From the NCBI GenBank assembly GCA_030645475.1, contig JAUSMA010000015.1, positions 124,001 through 188,000 on the forward strand: a stretch of 64,000 nt of DNA, in the 5' to 3' direction. The first letter of the stretch is position 1, and every line of letters begins with the position of its first letter. Position numbers and translations under genes: made by a program. Of the stretch, positions 18,592-26,828 are shown piece after piece. The stretch is from Nitrospirota bacterium. Lineage in GTDB: Bacteria > Nitrospirota > Nitrospiria > Nitrospirales > Nitrospiraceae. The notes under the pieces were generated by a model. The model searched no databases. It had not been told where the DNA came from and saw nothing but the letters and a program-made list of their open reading frames with translations.

Positions 18592-20265
18592 ATGCCGAAA
18601 GAGTTGAAACTGATAAGCCGTGATTTGCTGGCCGGGCCCGATCGGGCACCGGCCCGTGCCATGATGAAAGCCGTGGGATTCACCGATGAGGACCTGTCTC
18701 GTCCGATCATCGGCGTCGCCAATACCTGGATCGAAGTCATGCCCTGCAACTTCCACCTGCGCCGATTGTCGGAGCGGGTGAAGGCCGGTATCAGAGCCGC
18801 AGGCGGCACCCCCGTCGAATACAACACGATCGCCGTGTCGGACGGTATTTCGATGGGCACCGAGGGCATGAAGGCGTCGCTGATCAGCCGGGAAGTGATT
18901 GCCGATTCGATCGAACTCGTGGCTCGCGGACACCTCTTTGACGGCGTGGTGGCACTCTCCGGATGCGACAAGACCATCCCTGGCACCGTGATGGCGCTCG
19001 CGCGCCTGAACCTGCCCTCGGTGATGCTCTACGGCGGCTCGATCATGCCGGGCCAGTTCCAAGGCCATGACGTGACCATTCAAGACGTATTCGAAGCCGT
19101 GGGGAAACATGCAGCCGGCACGATGAACGATGCCGAGCTCAAAGACCTCGAAGACCATGCCTGCCCTGGCCCCGGTGCCTGTGGCGGCCAGTTCACGGCC
19201 AATACCATGGCCATCGCGTTCGAGTTCCTCGGCATCTCGATGATGGGACGGAACGGCGTGCCGGCCATGGATCAGAAGAAAGACGACGTGGCCTTCGAAT
19301 GCGGCGTGATGGTCATGGATCTACTGAAACGAGACCTGCGCCCCAAGCAGATCATCACGCGGAAATCGCTGGAGAATGCCATTGCCGCGGTCGCCACCAC
19401 CGGCGGCTCGACGAATGCCGTGTTGCATCTGCTCGCCATCGCGCGCGAAGCAGGCATCAAGTTGAGCATCGACGATTTCGACAAGATCAATCGGAAGGTC
19501 CCGTTGCTCGCCGACCTGAAGCCGGGTGGACGATTTACCGCGTCGGATCTGTATGCAGCCGGAGGGACCACCTTGGTCGCCAAACGGCTGCTCGATGCCG
19601 GGATCCTGCACGCCAACCAACCGACCGTGACCGGACGAACGATTGGAGAAGAGGCCAAAGACGCCAAGGAAACTCCTGGCCAACAAGTGCTTCGGCCCCT
19701 CTCGAATCCCATCAAGAAAACCGGTGGGCTCGTCATCTTAAAGGGAAACCTCGCGCCAGATGGCTGCGTCGTGAAAGTGGCCGGACATTCGATCATGACA
19801 TTCCGCGGCCCTGCGAAAGTCTATAATCGAGAAGAGGATGCCTTTGCCGCCGTGCAATCCCGCAAAATCAAAGCGGGCGATGTCGTGGTAATCCGCTACG
19901 AAGGCCCGTCCGGCGGCCCAGGCATGAGAGAAATGCTGGGCGTGACTGCGGCCATCGTCGGTGCAGGTTTGGGCGATTCCGTTGCGCTCCTCACCGATGG
20001 CCGCTTCTCCGGCGCCACCCATGGGCTGATGGCAGGCCATGTCGCACCGGAAGCCATCAAGGGAGGCCCGATCGGCGCCGTGAAAAACGGCGATATAATT
20101 GTCTTCGATATCGCCAAACGAACGCTGACCCTGGAGGTTTCGCAGAAAGAGATCAAGGCCAGGCTCAAGAAGGTCAAGCAACCGGCGTCACGCTACACCT
20201 CAGGCGTCATGGGCAAGTACGCGCGGCACGTCTCCTCTGCGTCGGAAGGGGCGATTACCACGTAG
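18592..20265 (+). CDS. ilvD: Dihydroxy-acid dehydratase
   Basis: A 557-residue IlvD/Edd-family dehydratase of full length. The three cluster cysteines are in [18 protein letters not shown] and [14 protein letters not shown], the arrangement of [2Fe-2S] IlvD enzymes, and [11 protein letters not shown] and [11 protein letters not shown] are further family signatures. It converts 2,3-dihydroxy-isovalerate and -methylvalerate to the 2-oxo acids of the valine and isoleucine pathways. The start lies 7 bases after the PepSY stop, so at least part of its expression probably comes from that operon, an unusual company for an amino-acid gene. Confidence 0.96.
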   Translation: MPKELKLISRDLLAGPDRAPARAMMKAVGFTDEDLSRPIIGVANTWIEVMPCNFHLRRLSERVKAGIRAAGGTPVEYNTIAVSDGISMGTEGMKASLISREVIADSIELVARGHLFDGVVALSGCDKTIPGTVMALARLNLPSVMLYGGSIMPGQFQGHDVTIQDVFEAVGKHAAGTMNDAELKDLEDHACPGPGACGGQFTANTMAIAFEFLGISMMGRNGVPAMDQKKDDVAFECGVMVMDLLKRDLRPKQIITRKSLENAIAAVATTGGSTNAVLHLLAIAREAGIKLSIDDFDKINRKVPLLADLKPGGRFTASDLYAAGGTTLVAKRLLDAGILHANQPTVTGRTIGEEAKDAKETPGQQVLRPLSNPIKKTGGLVILKGNLAPDGCVVKVAGHSIMTFRGPAKVYNREEDAFAAVQSRKIKAGDVVVIRYEGPSGGPGMREMLGVTAAIVGAGLGDSVALLTDGRFSGATHGLMAGHVAPEAIKGGPIGAVKNGDIIVFDIAKRTLTLEVSQKEIKARLKKVKQPASRYTSGVMGKYARHVSSASEGAITT

Positions 20266-20321
20266 GAGTGAACAAGGCTGCGGCTGGAATATTCGGCTAG
20301 CCGTATAGGGGTATCAGTTCA

Positions 20322-20362
20322 CAGCCTGTGCGTTCGGCATGTCGTGCCAGGCGCACAGGCTG
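20322..20362. terminator. Hairpin terminator between convergent genes
   Basis: A perfect 11-base inverted repeat (cagcctgtgcg at 20322-20332, cgcacaggctg at 20352-20362) encloses a smaller ggca/tgcc stem. It lies between the ends of ilvD and the minus-strand protease gene and could serve both. No strong T-run follows. Confidence 0.6.
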
Positions 20363-20386
20363 TATTCAGGCACAGCTCTCTCTCAC

Positions 20387-21376
20387 CTATCTCCCCTTCA
20401 TCCGTCCACGCATCTCTGACATCATGCTGTCGAGATCGGCTTCCGCCTTCGCTCGATCGCTGACCAACTGATCGAGATTGTAGGAACGAGCCGGAGCCGG
20501 CTGAGGCGGGTCTGGCTTCATCATCTGCTTGAGCGGCAAATCGGGCTGAGACGGCGAACCCGGTTTAGCTTGTGACTGAGACAGCGGTTGGTCAATGATG
20601 GGCTGTGTTTGTCCAGTGGGCAGCGGAGTCCCTCGTCCTGCTCGTCCCCCCACTCCCTGCTCTCGCAACCATTGTGTGGCGACACTCGACTTGAGCGAGA
20701 AACTGATACTTGTGATCGGAAGGCCGTCCGAGGCTACCCGAGCAATCGCAGTATTCACCCCGACCATATGCCCTTCGCCATCGAGCAACGGGCCTCCCGA
20801 ATTACCACGATTGAGGCCGGTCTCTGTCTGAAAGACATGCTTGCCCCTGACCCCGTTAAAATTATCGACCTCGGCGCTGATGACACCAGTGGTGAGGGTC
20901 CACAATCCACCTTGTTCGGGATGGCCAATCGCGACTACATGATCCCCGATCCTCGCCTGCCCTGATTCACGTATATCGACGACAGGCAGCGGTTCATTGA
21001 CGCCATCGAGCTTCAACAGGGCCAGGTCTAATGGTTGCGAATAGGCCACGACCTTGGCGCGGACCATCCGTGAAAGATCGCTCTTTGAGTCTCCGGTGAC
21101 CCGAGCTGGCTTGAGATACACGGCCAGACGAGCATAGGGCTTCCCCGTCTGCTCTTCAATCACCACATGCGCGTTGGTGAGGACCAGTCCGTCGGACTGA
21201 ATGATCGAACCGGTTCCGCCACTCCCCTTCCTGCCGCCATCCGCATAGCCCATCACCATCACCACAGCCGGAGAGGCCTGTTCGTATATCTCACGAGGCG
21301 ATAAATCCTTCGCAATGGCTATTGAGCTCCATAGCAAGGAGAGAAGACACAGGCCTCCCCACGTCTTTGACCTCAT
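20387..21376 (-). CDS. Secreted trypsin-like (HtrA-type) serine protease
   Basis: A 329-residue exported protease. The ATG at 21376 has a perfect AAAGGAGG seven bases upstream and opens a signal peptide (MRSKTWGGLCLLSLLW, cut near AIA-KD); this beats the upstream frame start at 21424. The catalytic triad is His in LTNAHVV, Asp in PLDLALLKLD and Ser in NRGNSGGPLL. Unlike DegP there is no PDZ domain. The C-terminal ~90 residues are Pro/Gln-rich and then charged, ending SEMRGRMKGR. It probably handles periplasmic protein quality or processing. Confidence 0.88.
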   Translation of the reverse strand: MRSKTWGGLCLLSLLWSSIAIAKDLSPREIYEQASPAVVMVMGYADGGRKGSGGTGSIIQSDGLVLTNAHVVIEEQTGKPYARLAVYLKPARVTGDSKSDLSRMVRAKVVAYSQPLDLALLKLDGVNEPLPVVDIRESGQARIGDHVVAIGHPEQGGLWTLTTGVISAEVDNFNGVRGKHVFQTETGLNRGNSGGPLLDGEGHMVGVNTAIARVASDGLPITSISFSLKSSVATQWLREQGVGGRAGRGTPLPTGQTQPIIDQPLSQSQAKPGSPSQPDLPLKQMMKPDPPQPAPARSYNLDQLVSDRAKAEADLDSMMSEMRGRMKGR

Positions 21377-21503
21377 CACGGCCTCCTTTTTTTGGCGACG
21401 ATGCTCGCCCCGATTCATGTTCATTGTACGATGAAACGCAGGAACGAACCGGACGTTGACGGGAGCAAGAGTTGACTGGCACGAGAACGTGGCGAGGATA
21501 GCG

Positions 21504-22622
21504 CTAGCCGCGCTTATAGAACTCCGCGATCATCTCCACCACATAAGCCTGCTGCGCTTCCGTCAATTCGGCGTAGATCGGAATAGACATGACCTCTTCC
21601 GCTGCCTGCTCTGACAGAGGGAACGATCCCTTCCGATGGCCTAAATCGCGATAGCAGTGCTGGAGATGCATCGGAAGCGGATAGTACACTTCCGTGCCCA
21701 CGCCTTTCTCTTTGAGGAAGGTGCGCAATTCGTCGCGCTTCGGGACTCGCACCGTAAACTGGTTATAGACGTGGAAATTTCCAGGTACCGTGGACGGCAG
21801 CGTCACTCGATCCGTATGTTTCGTTCTGGAGAACAACTGCTGGTACCGTTCGGCATTCCGACGGCGGCCCTCGGTCCATTGGTCGAGATACTTCAATTTG
21901 ATCTGGAGTACGGCCGCCTGAAGCGCATCCAGCCGGCTATTGATACCGATCGCCTCATGGAGGTAACGGACCTGACTCCCGTGCACACGGAGCATCGACA
22001 TGGAGTCGGCAAGGGACTTGTCATTCGTTGTGATGAGCCCCCCATCGCCAAACCCGCCTAAATTTTTGGTAGGGAAAAAGCTAAAACAACCGGTGTCGCC
22101 AAGGATCCCGGCACGCTTCCCTTGCTGACCGGCGCCGATAGCCTGGCAGGCATCTTCGATGACGTGGATCTTCTTCCGCTTGGCAATCTCGTTGATCGCA
22201 GCCATGTCCGCACATTGTCCAAAGAGGTGCACGGGCATGATGGCTTTTGTGCGAGGCGTGATCGCTTGTTCGATCAGCTTGGGGTCGATGTTGAACGTAT
22301 CCGGCTGAACGTCCACAAACACCGGCTTCGCGCCCAATCGTGAAATCGCGCCCGCCGTAGCAAAAAATGTGAACGGGACGGTAATGACCTCATCGCCAGC
22401 CTTCACGCCCATGGCCATGAGAGAGAGCAACAGGGCATCGCTCCCGGAGGCGCAGCCAATCGCATAACGAGACCCAATGTACCTGGCAACGGATTCCTCG
22501 AACGCCACCACGCGCGGCCCTAGAATAAACCCCTGCTCGTCACAGACCGTTTCTAGCTCCGCCATGATCTCGGCACGGAGGGGCTGGAACTGAGCTTTCA
22601 AATCAAGCAGCGGCACATTCAT
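21504..22622 (-). CDS. DegT/DnrJ/EryC1/StrS-family sugar aminotransferase
   Basis: A 372-residue PLP enzyme starting MNVPLLDLKAQFQPL. Hallmarks are ASGSDALLLSL (PLP phosphate), VPFTFFATAGAI, EDACQAIGA (Asp to the pyridine nitrogen) and the PLP lysine in FFPTKNLGGFGDGG near residue 188. Family members transfer an amino group from glutamate to a keto-sugar nucleotide for surface polysaccharides. No sugar-biosynthesis partner genes are close by. ATG 22622 follows GGGAGCCGC. The end of repeat copy 4 lies 16 bases upstream. Confidence 0.93.
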   Translation of the reverse strand: MNVPLLDLKAQFQPLRAEIMAELETVCDEQGFILGPRVVAFEESVARYIGSRYAIGCASGSDALLLSLMAMGVKAGDEVITVPFTFFATAGAISRLGAKPVFVDVQPDTFNIDPKLIEQAITPRTKAIMPVHLFGQCADMAAINEIAKRKKIHVIEDACQAIGAGQQGKRAGILGDTGCFSFFPTKNLGGFGDGGLITTNDKSLADSMSMLRVHGSQVRYLHEAIGINSRLDALQAAVLQIKLKYLDQWTEGRRRNAERYQQLFSRTKHTDRVTLPSTVPGNFHVYNQFTVRVPKRDELRTFLKEKGVGTEVYYPLPMHLQHCYRDLGHRKGSFPLSEQAAEEVMSIPIYAELTEAQQAYVVEMIAEFYKRG

Positions 22623-22637
22623 CAAAGCGGCTCCCTA

Positions 22638-22760
22638 CAGGATGCTGAAAAAGCCCGCCAGCATCGTTCTCGCGTCGCTCAGAGGCTCAACGTACCACAA
22701 GGGTACGCCTCACCCCTTCGCTCGCTGCGGCCTTGCTGGACGGCCTTTTTGAGCATCCTG
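22638..22760 (-). repeat. MITE-like inverted-repeat element, copy 4 (inverted)
   Basis: Present in the opposite orientation, with ends caggatgctgaaaaa and tttttgagcatcctg. The central palindrome has decayed to cgtacc/ggtacg. It takes up the leader of the DegT-like gene. The remaining 188 bases to 22948 hold nothing I can recognise. Confidence 0.82.
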
Positions 22761-22948
22761 ATGTTATTCTGGCCTCAGGACCATACGAAAGATTCCCATC
22801 ATCTTTTCCGTATCAACCATGCTTTCCCACAGCCTACCGGAGTCAGTCCAAACGGTCGAAGGCTCAACAAGGCAATCGCGACACTCCCTTCAATACCTTG
22901 CTCCTTGACATAATGCAAGTGGAGAATCGGAACCGCGGGCTGGCAGGC

Positions 22949-23710
22949 TTAACGAAAATCTCGCCGTTGAAAAATGAGGCTGGCCATGAAGAGGAGCAAT
23001 GCCGTATACGCCGCTCCGTAGAGGGCGATCAGCATCAGGTCCGAACCACTGACTTCCAGATGATGCACGACATGGCCCTTCAAGTTGAAGCGCTCGAGGT
23101 TTGGGAGGAGATAGTAGATCCCGTTCAAAATTCCCCGGCTAAGACCATCCATCTTCGCCCCGAATGTTTTCAGGTCTGCCGTGAGATGTCCGATCACATA
23201 CAGCGCCAACGTGAAGATGGCGCTCAGCGTTGCGCTGCTAAAGGTTGAAAACATGAGGGCGACCGCTGTGACCACCATGAACTCGACGAAAATCAGCGCC
23301 AGCGCCTTGAAGAGCATCCCCTCGATGGGAACCTCTTGGGCATAGAGCACCACCAAGAGTCCCAGCGCCATAATCGCCGTGTTGACGAATAGAGTGATCG
23401 TGAGCCCCAGATATTTCCCAAGCAGAAATTGGTAACGCGCCACCGGCTTGGACACAATCGTGTAGATCGTCTTCTTTTCGATCTCCTTGCTCACCAATCC
23501 GATCCCGACAAATATCGCAATCAACACCCCGAAGAAATTAATACTCCCGAGCCCAATATCCAGAATGAGCCGATGGAACTCCCCCAAGGTGAGCCGTGAC
23601 AGGAGCACCGAACTGCCGATCATGAGCAGGGCAAACACCAACAGATTATAGAGCAGCTTGTCACGCAGGTTTTCCCGAAATGTATTCAGTGCGATCGACA
23701 GAATCTTCAT
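22949..23710 (-). CDS. ABC-2 type transporter permease
   Basis: A 253-residue membrane protein with about six helices starting MKILSIALNTFRENLRDKLLY. SKEIEKKTIYTIVSKPVARY after the second helix is typical of ABC-2 permeases that pair with a single ATPase. The ATG at 23710 overlaps the ATPase stop as ATGA, so the pair is translationally coupled. The substrate is unknown. A longer frame extends upstream but lies wholly inside the ATPase gene and was rejected. Confidence 0.9.
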   Translation of the reverse strand: MKILSIALNTFRENLRDKLLYNLLVFALLMIGSSVLLSRLTLGEFHRLILDIGLGSINFFGVLIAIFVGIGLVSKEIEKKTIYTIVSKPVARYQFLLGKYLGLTITLFVNTAIMALGLLVVLYAQEVPIEGMLFKALALIFVEFMVVTAVALMFSTFSSATLSAIFTLALYVIGHLTADLKTFGAKMDGLSRGILNGIYYLLPNLERFNLKGHVVHHLEVSGSDLMLIALYGAAYTALLLFMASLIFQRRDFR

Positions 23711-24672
23711 GTTCGATGCTCCGACGAACTCCGATGTTCTTCGACCTCCCGGATGAAGAGATCCTCCAATGAACCCTTCTGAGGATTGAGCGACACCAGA
23801 CAAGCCTTCGCCGCGCGGATAATCTCCAGCGCTCCCTCCACTTGTTGCTGGCTTTGCAGCACCACCAACATCCGATCCCCCTGCATGACCACTTTGTCGG
23901 CGAGCGGACGGAGATGGTCCAATCCAGCAGGGGTCAGACGATCTACAACCAGTTCCACTTGATGGTTCGCTCCTTGATCCAGCAAATCGGTCACCCGGCC
24001 ACAGGCTACCAGCCGCCCCTTCAGGATCATCGCGACCCGATCGCACAACACTTCGGCATCGTGCAAGATGTGGGAGCTGAACATGACCGTTTTCCCGGAC
24101 TCTTTGAGACGGAAGATCAGATCGCGAACTTCTTTCCGTCCGATGGGGTCCAGCCCGGACATGGGTTCATCCAGCACCACCAACTCCGGATCGTTGATCA
24201 TGGCTTGCGCGATCCCTATCCGCTGCAACATGCCTTTTGAGAACTTCCTGAGCTGGAGATCCTTCGCATGCGTCATGCCGACTAACTCTAGGAGTTCGTC
24301 AATTCGCTTATCCAAAACAGCGCCCCACAGCCCAAACAAATGTCCGTAAAACCCAAGAAACTCCCGGCTCGTGAGGTAGTCGTAAAAGTAGGGCGACTCG
24401 GGAAGAAATCCCAGCCTGGCCTTAGTCTCAGGATCGCCCAGATCCCGTCCGAACAGCTGCGCGCGCCCGCTCGTCGGATAGATGAGCCCCATCAACATCT
24501 TGATGGTCGTGGTTTTCCCCGCGCCGTTCGGGCCAAGAAAACCGAATACTTCTCCACGCCGGACTTCGAGACTGAGGCCATCCACAGCGGTAACGCGCTT
24601 TCCCCAAAATCCCACGTGGAAGATCTTCGAGAGTTGCTCAGTCTGTACGACAAGATCGGAACGAGGCGTCAT
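23707..24672 (-). CDS. ABC transporter ATP-binding protein
   Basis: A 321-residue ABC ATPase. Walker A is FLGPNGAGKTTT near residue 46, the signature is FSKGMLQRIGIAQAM, Walker B is LVVLDEPMSGLDP, and the H-loop is FSSHILHD. The ~100 C-terminal residues form the accessory domain seen in CcmA/NatA-like exporters. It works with the overlapping permease gene. The TPR-like gene ends three bases upstream of its start, so all three should be one operon. Confidence 0.95.
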   Translation of the reverse strand: MTPRSDLVVQTEQLSKIFHVGFWGKRVTAVDGLSLEVRRGEVFGFLGPNGAGKTTTIKMLMGLIYPTSGRAQLFGRDLGDPETKARLGFLPESPYFYDYLTSREFLGFYGHLFGLWGAVLDKRIDELLELVGMTHAKDLQLRKFSKGMLQRIGIAQAMINDPELVVLDEPMSGLDPIGRKEVRDLIFRLKESGKTVMFSSHILHDAEVLCDRVAMILKGRLVACGRVTDLLDQGANHQVELVVDRLTPAGLDHLRPLADKVVMQGDRMLVVLQSQQQVEGALEIIRAAKACLVSLNPQKGSLEDLFIREVEEHRSSSEHRT

Positions 24673-24675
24673 GGC

Positions 24676-25644
24676 TCACTCCCAGGTCCTAGGGAAACTA
24701 TAGGAAGGCTCTATCTTGGGAAACCTATAGGCCAGCGGTTTTTTACGTTTAAAAAACGTGCGCAGCCGTTCCGGATGGGTCGAGCTGGAAATTCTACCGG
24801 TCTTAGGGTCCAACCGGTAGTCTCCTCCGAACGGTTCCTCTGGCAGCAGGGGAAGAGTCCCCGACTGCACGAGATCCGCGAGGATCGCAGGGAGAGTCCG
24901 GTGTTGTGCCTGGTAGGCCTCCACCGCGCTTTCCAACATGCGAACATCCCGTTCAATGATAACTTCTTTCACCCGGTTCACCAAGATCTCTTGCATCTCC
25001 GGATCATGCGTCTCCCGCAAACGGGCTTCAAGAAACGCCAAGGCCGTGTTAGGATTCCCCGCCTCAGCCGCCATGCGAGTAGCGAGTCCTGGGAGATAGG
25101 TTGGGCCATCAGGCAAGCCGGCCGCCCGCATGATGGATTCGGCTCCCTTGGCAGGATCGCCGAGCAGAAAATAATAGTTGTATCCAAGCAGAAAGGGAAT
25201 GTACCAGACCTCGGGATTGGCCTCGACCCCCTTTTCAAGCAACCGGTTACTCAAATCCGGTCGGTTCGCGAGATCGCCGAGGATATTCCCCCCGACATAA
25301 TAGGCGTAGGCATATTGAGGATCGAGGGTGGTGATCACGTCTAAGGCGTGATACATCCATTCATACTCGTCCGCACTATTCCGTTTCTTCCCCACCACTT
25401 GCAACAGCCTCAGCCAGAGAAGATCGGCCCCTATGTGTTGATAGCCGAGCAAGGCCGGTTTCAAATATTCCCCCTTGGGAAGCTGCGCGAGGCTTTCGAT
25501 CTGGACGACCGCCCGATCCTGTCGCAAATCGAGCTCCCCTTGCAGCCAGCCGATGCAAGCCAACAGGAGGATGCCCCCCATACCGAGTAGAAGCTGATTC
25601 ACGAGCGCGGCGCTGCGATGATGTATCGTTGTTGAGACCGCCAT
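24676..25644 (-). CDS. Membrane-anchored TPR-like protein, unknown function
   Basis: A 322-residue protein from ATG 25644 with one N-terminal membrane segment (QLLLGMGGILLLACIGWL). A helical repeat region follows, with TPR-like pairs such as TLDPQYAYAYYVGG, PEVWYIPFLLGY and EAGNPNTALAFLEA. The C-terminal part (FGGDYRLDPKTGRISSS) resembles small domains that follow TPRs in Nitrospirota and deltaproteobacterial proteins. Placed three bases before an ABC transporter operon and just downstream of pilA, it may help assemble an envelope export complex; this is only context. Confidence 0.7.
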   Translation of the reverse strand: MAVSTTIHHRSAALVNQLLLGMGGILLLACIGWLQGELDLRQDRAVVQIESLAQLPKGEYLKPALLGYQHIGADLLWLRLLQVVGKKRNSADEYEWMYHALDVITTLDPQYAYAYYVGGNILGDLANRPDLSNRLLEKGVEANPEVWYIPFLLGYNYYFLLGDPAKGAESIMRAAGLPDGPTYLPGLATRMAAEAGNPNTALAFLEARLRETHDPEMQEILVNRVKEVIIERDVRMLESAVEAYQAQHRTLPAILADLVQSGTLPLLPEEPFGGDYRLDPKTGRISSSTHPERLRTFFKRKKPLAYRFPKIEPSYSFPRTWE

Positions 25645-25679
25645 GAGAGTGAAACCGGCAGGGTGAATAAAGCGGAAAG

Positions 25680-25705
25680 TCCCGGCAGCCAAATGGCTGC
25701 CGGGA
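25680..25705 (-). terminator. Terminator hairpin after pilA
   Basis: A perfect 11-base inverted repeat (tcccggcagcc and ggctgccggga) with a four-base loop lies 25 bases past the pilA stop on the minus strand. It probably insulates pilA from the TPR-ABC operon, though the U-tract is weak (ACTTTCCGCTTT). Confidence 0.65.
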
Positions 25706-25729
25706 CCCCCTGACCTGACCTACAGCAAA

Positions 25730-26350
25730 CTAGAAAATCCCGCTTGTGCAGTCCTGGGATCCCTGATCGCTACTCGACGCCCAGAATGAGAGAGCGCCAT
25801 CGCCATCCAAATTCGATGAAGCGGTAGCGACAAACCCTGTGGCGTTCGCCACCACAGCCCCGGTCGCCGCAGCAGGACCGAGAATGCAAGCAGCAATAGG
25901 AGCAGCAACCGCTGACGGACCGGAGATATACTGAAAGGCGGTATTACCCGACGCGACAAATCCAATGTCGGTGAACAACCCGGCAAGCACCGCAACACCA
26001 GCAGGCGGAGCCACGCAAAATGCCGAACCAGCAGCCAGAACTGTGGCGGCATAAGGTTGTCCCACGGCCGTGGACGGCCAGCCAACAGGGATTGTCCTGA
26101 CATTGACAGCCGGTACCGCACCAAGTGCGCCCATCGTGGGAATACCGAGATAGCAGCTTCGTTCAGCCTGAAAGGCGATATTCGACGTCTTAATCGCATT
26201 CAGGTTCACTTTGGCCTCCGACTGCCGCGACTTTAACTGATACTGCAGGAAGTTCGGGATGGCGATGGCCGCCAAGATTCCGATGATCGCGACCACGATC
26301 ATCAACTCGATGAGGGTGAAACCCTCTTGTTTACGCAATGCCTTAAACAT
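25730..26350 (-). CDS. pilA: Type IV major pilin-like protein
   Basis: A 206-residue type IVa prepilin. ATG 26350 has GGAGG upstream and gives the short leader MFKALRKQEG before the cleavage point, then FTLIELMIVVAIIGILAAI with Glu5 of the mature chain. This is the classical prepilin peptidase site and N-terminal helix. The globular part is unusually rich in Ala, Gly and Val with few charged residues, and carries four cysteines. PilT and PilU genes lie at 38.5-40.7 kb. Whether this is the main or a minor pilin cannot be told. Confidence 0.9.
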   Translation of the reverse strand: MFKALRKQEGFTLIELMIVVAIIGILAAIAIPNFLQYQLKSRQSEAKVNLNAIKTSNIAFQAERSCYLGIPTMGALGAVPAVNVRTIPVGWPSTAVGQPYAATVLAAGSAFCVAPPAGVAVLAGLFTDIGFVASGNTAFQYISGPSAVAAPIAACILGPAAATGAVVANATGFVATASSNLDGDGALSFWASSSDQGSQDCTSGIF

Positions 26351-26828
26351 CGTACTGCCTCCTTGTTGATGGTTCACTGACCTTCCCCCTTCACACCCTG
26401 ATTTTTTCTTACCAGGACTCACATCTGTTTCTGCTGCCTTACCCTTTAGCAGGTTCGATGCCGGAGATGAGAGCAGAGGGGTGAAAGCCTTAGTTAGATG
26501 AAATATCATATAGTTACGATGTCCATCCTACGAGGCAGCAGACCATGTGATGACAATTCACTCCGACTTTTATTCTAATCTGCCAATATTTGTCGTCCAC
26601 TGTACAGAGCCTGGCACTCATTACGGCTTCTTGGATGTCCGGGATGGCCCAGATAGAGTCTCCAATAGTCTGAGTTGATAACCCTGTTGTAACAATGGGT
26701 TAGCTGATAATTCTGAGGCTAATAAGTCTCGTTCGCTGTGACATCGCTGGTTCCAATGGATCGCACCATCATATGGGTCAGCGTTTAGAGCAGAGGAGAG
26801 GTGAGGAAAGAAGAAATGCGATACGTGA
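26351..26828. other. Long gene-free leader upstream of pilA
   Basis: These 478 bases hold no convincing gene. A 92-codon minus-strand frame at 26621-26899 overlaps the next gene's end and looks random. The stretch is more AT-rich than its neighbours near 26500-26600, as expected for a pilin promoter. I found no clear sigma-54 or sigma-70 box. Confidence 0.5.

Noticed and set aside
26351-26620. Sigma-54 promoter for pilA
   Set aside because: I looked for TGGCAC-N5-TTGC on the minus strand and found no acceptable match.
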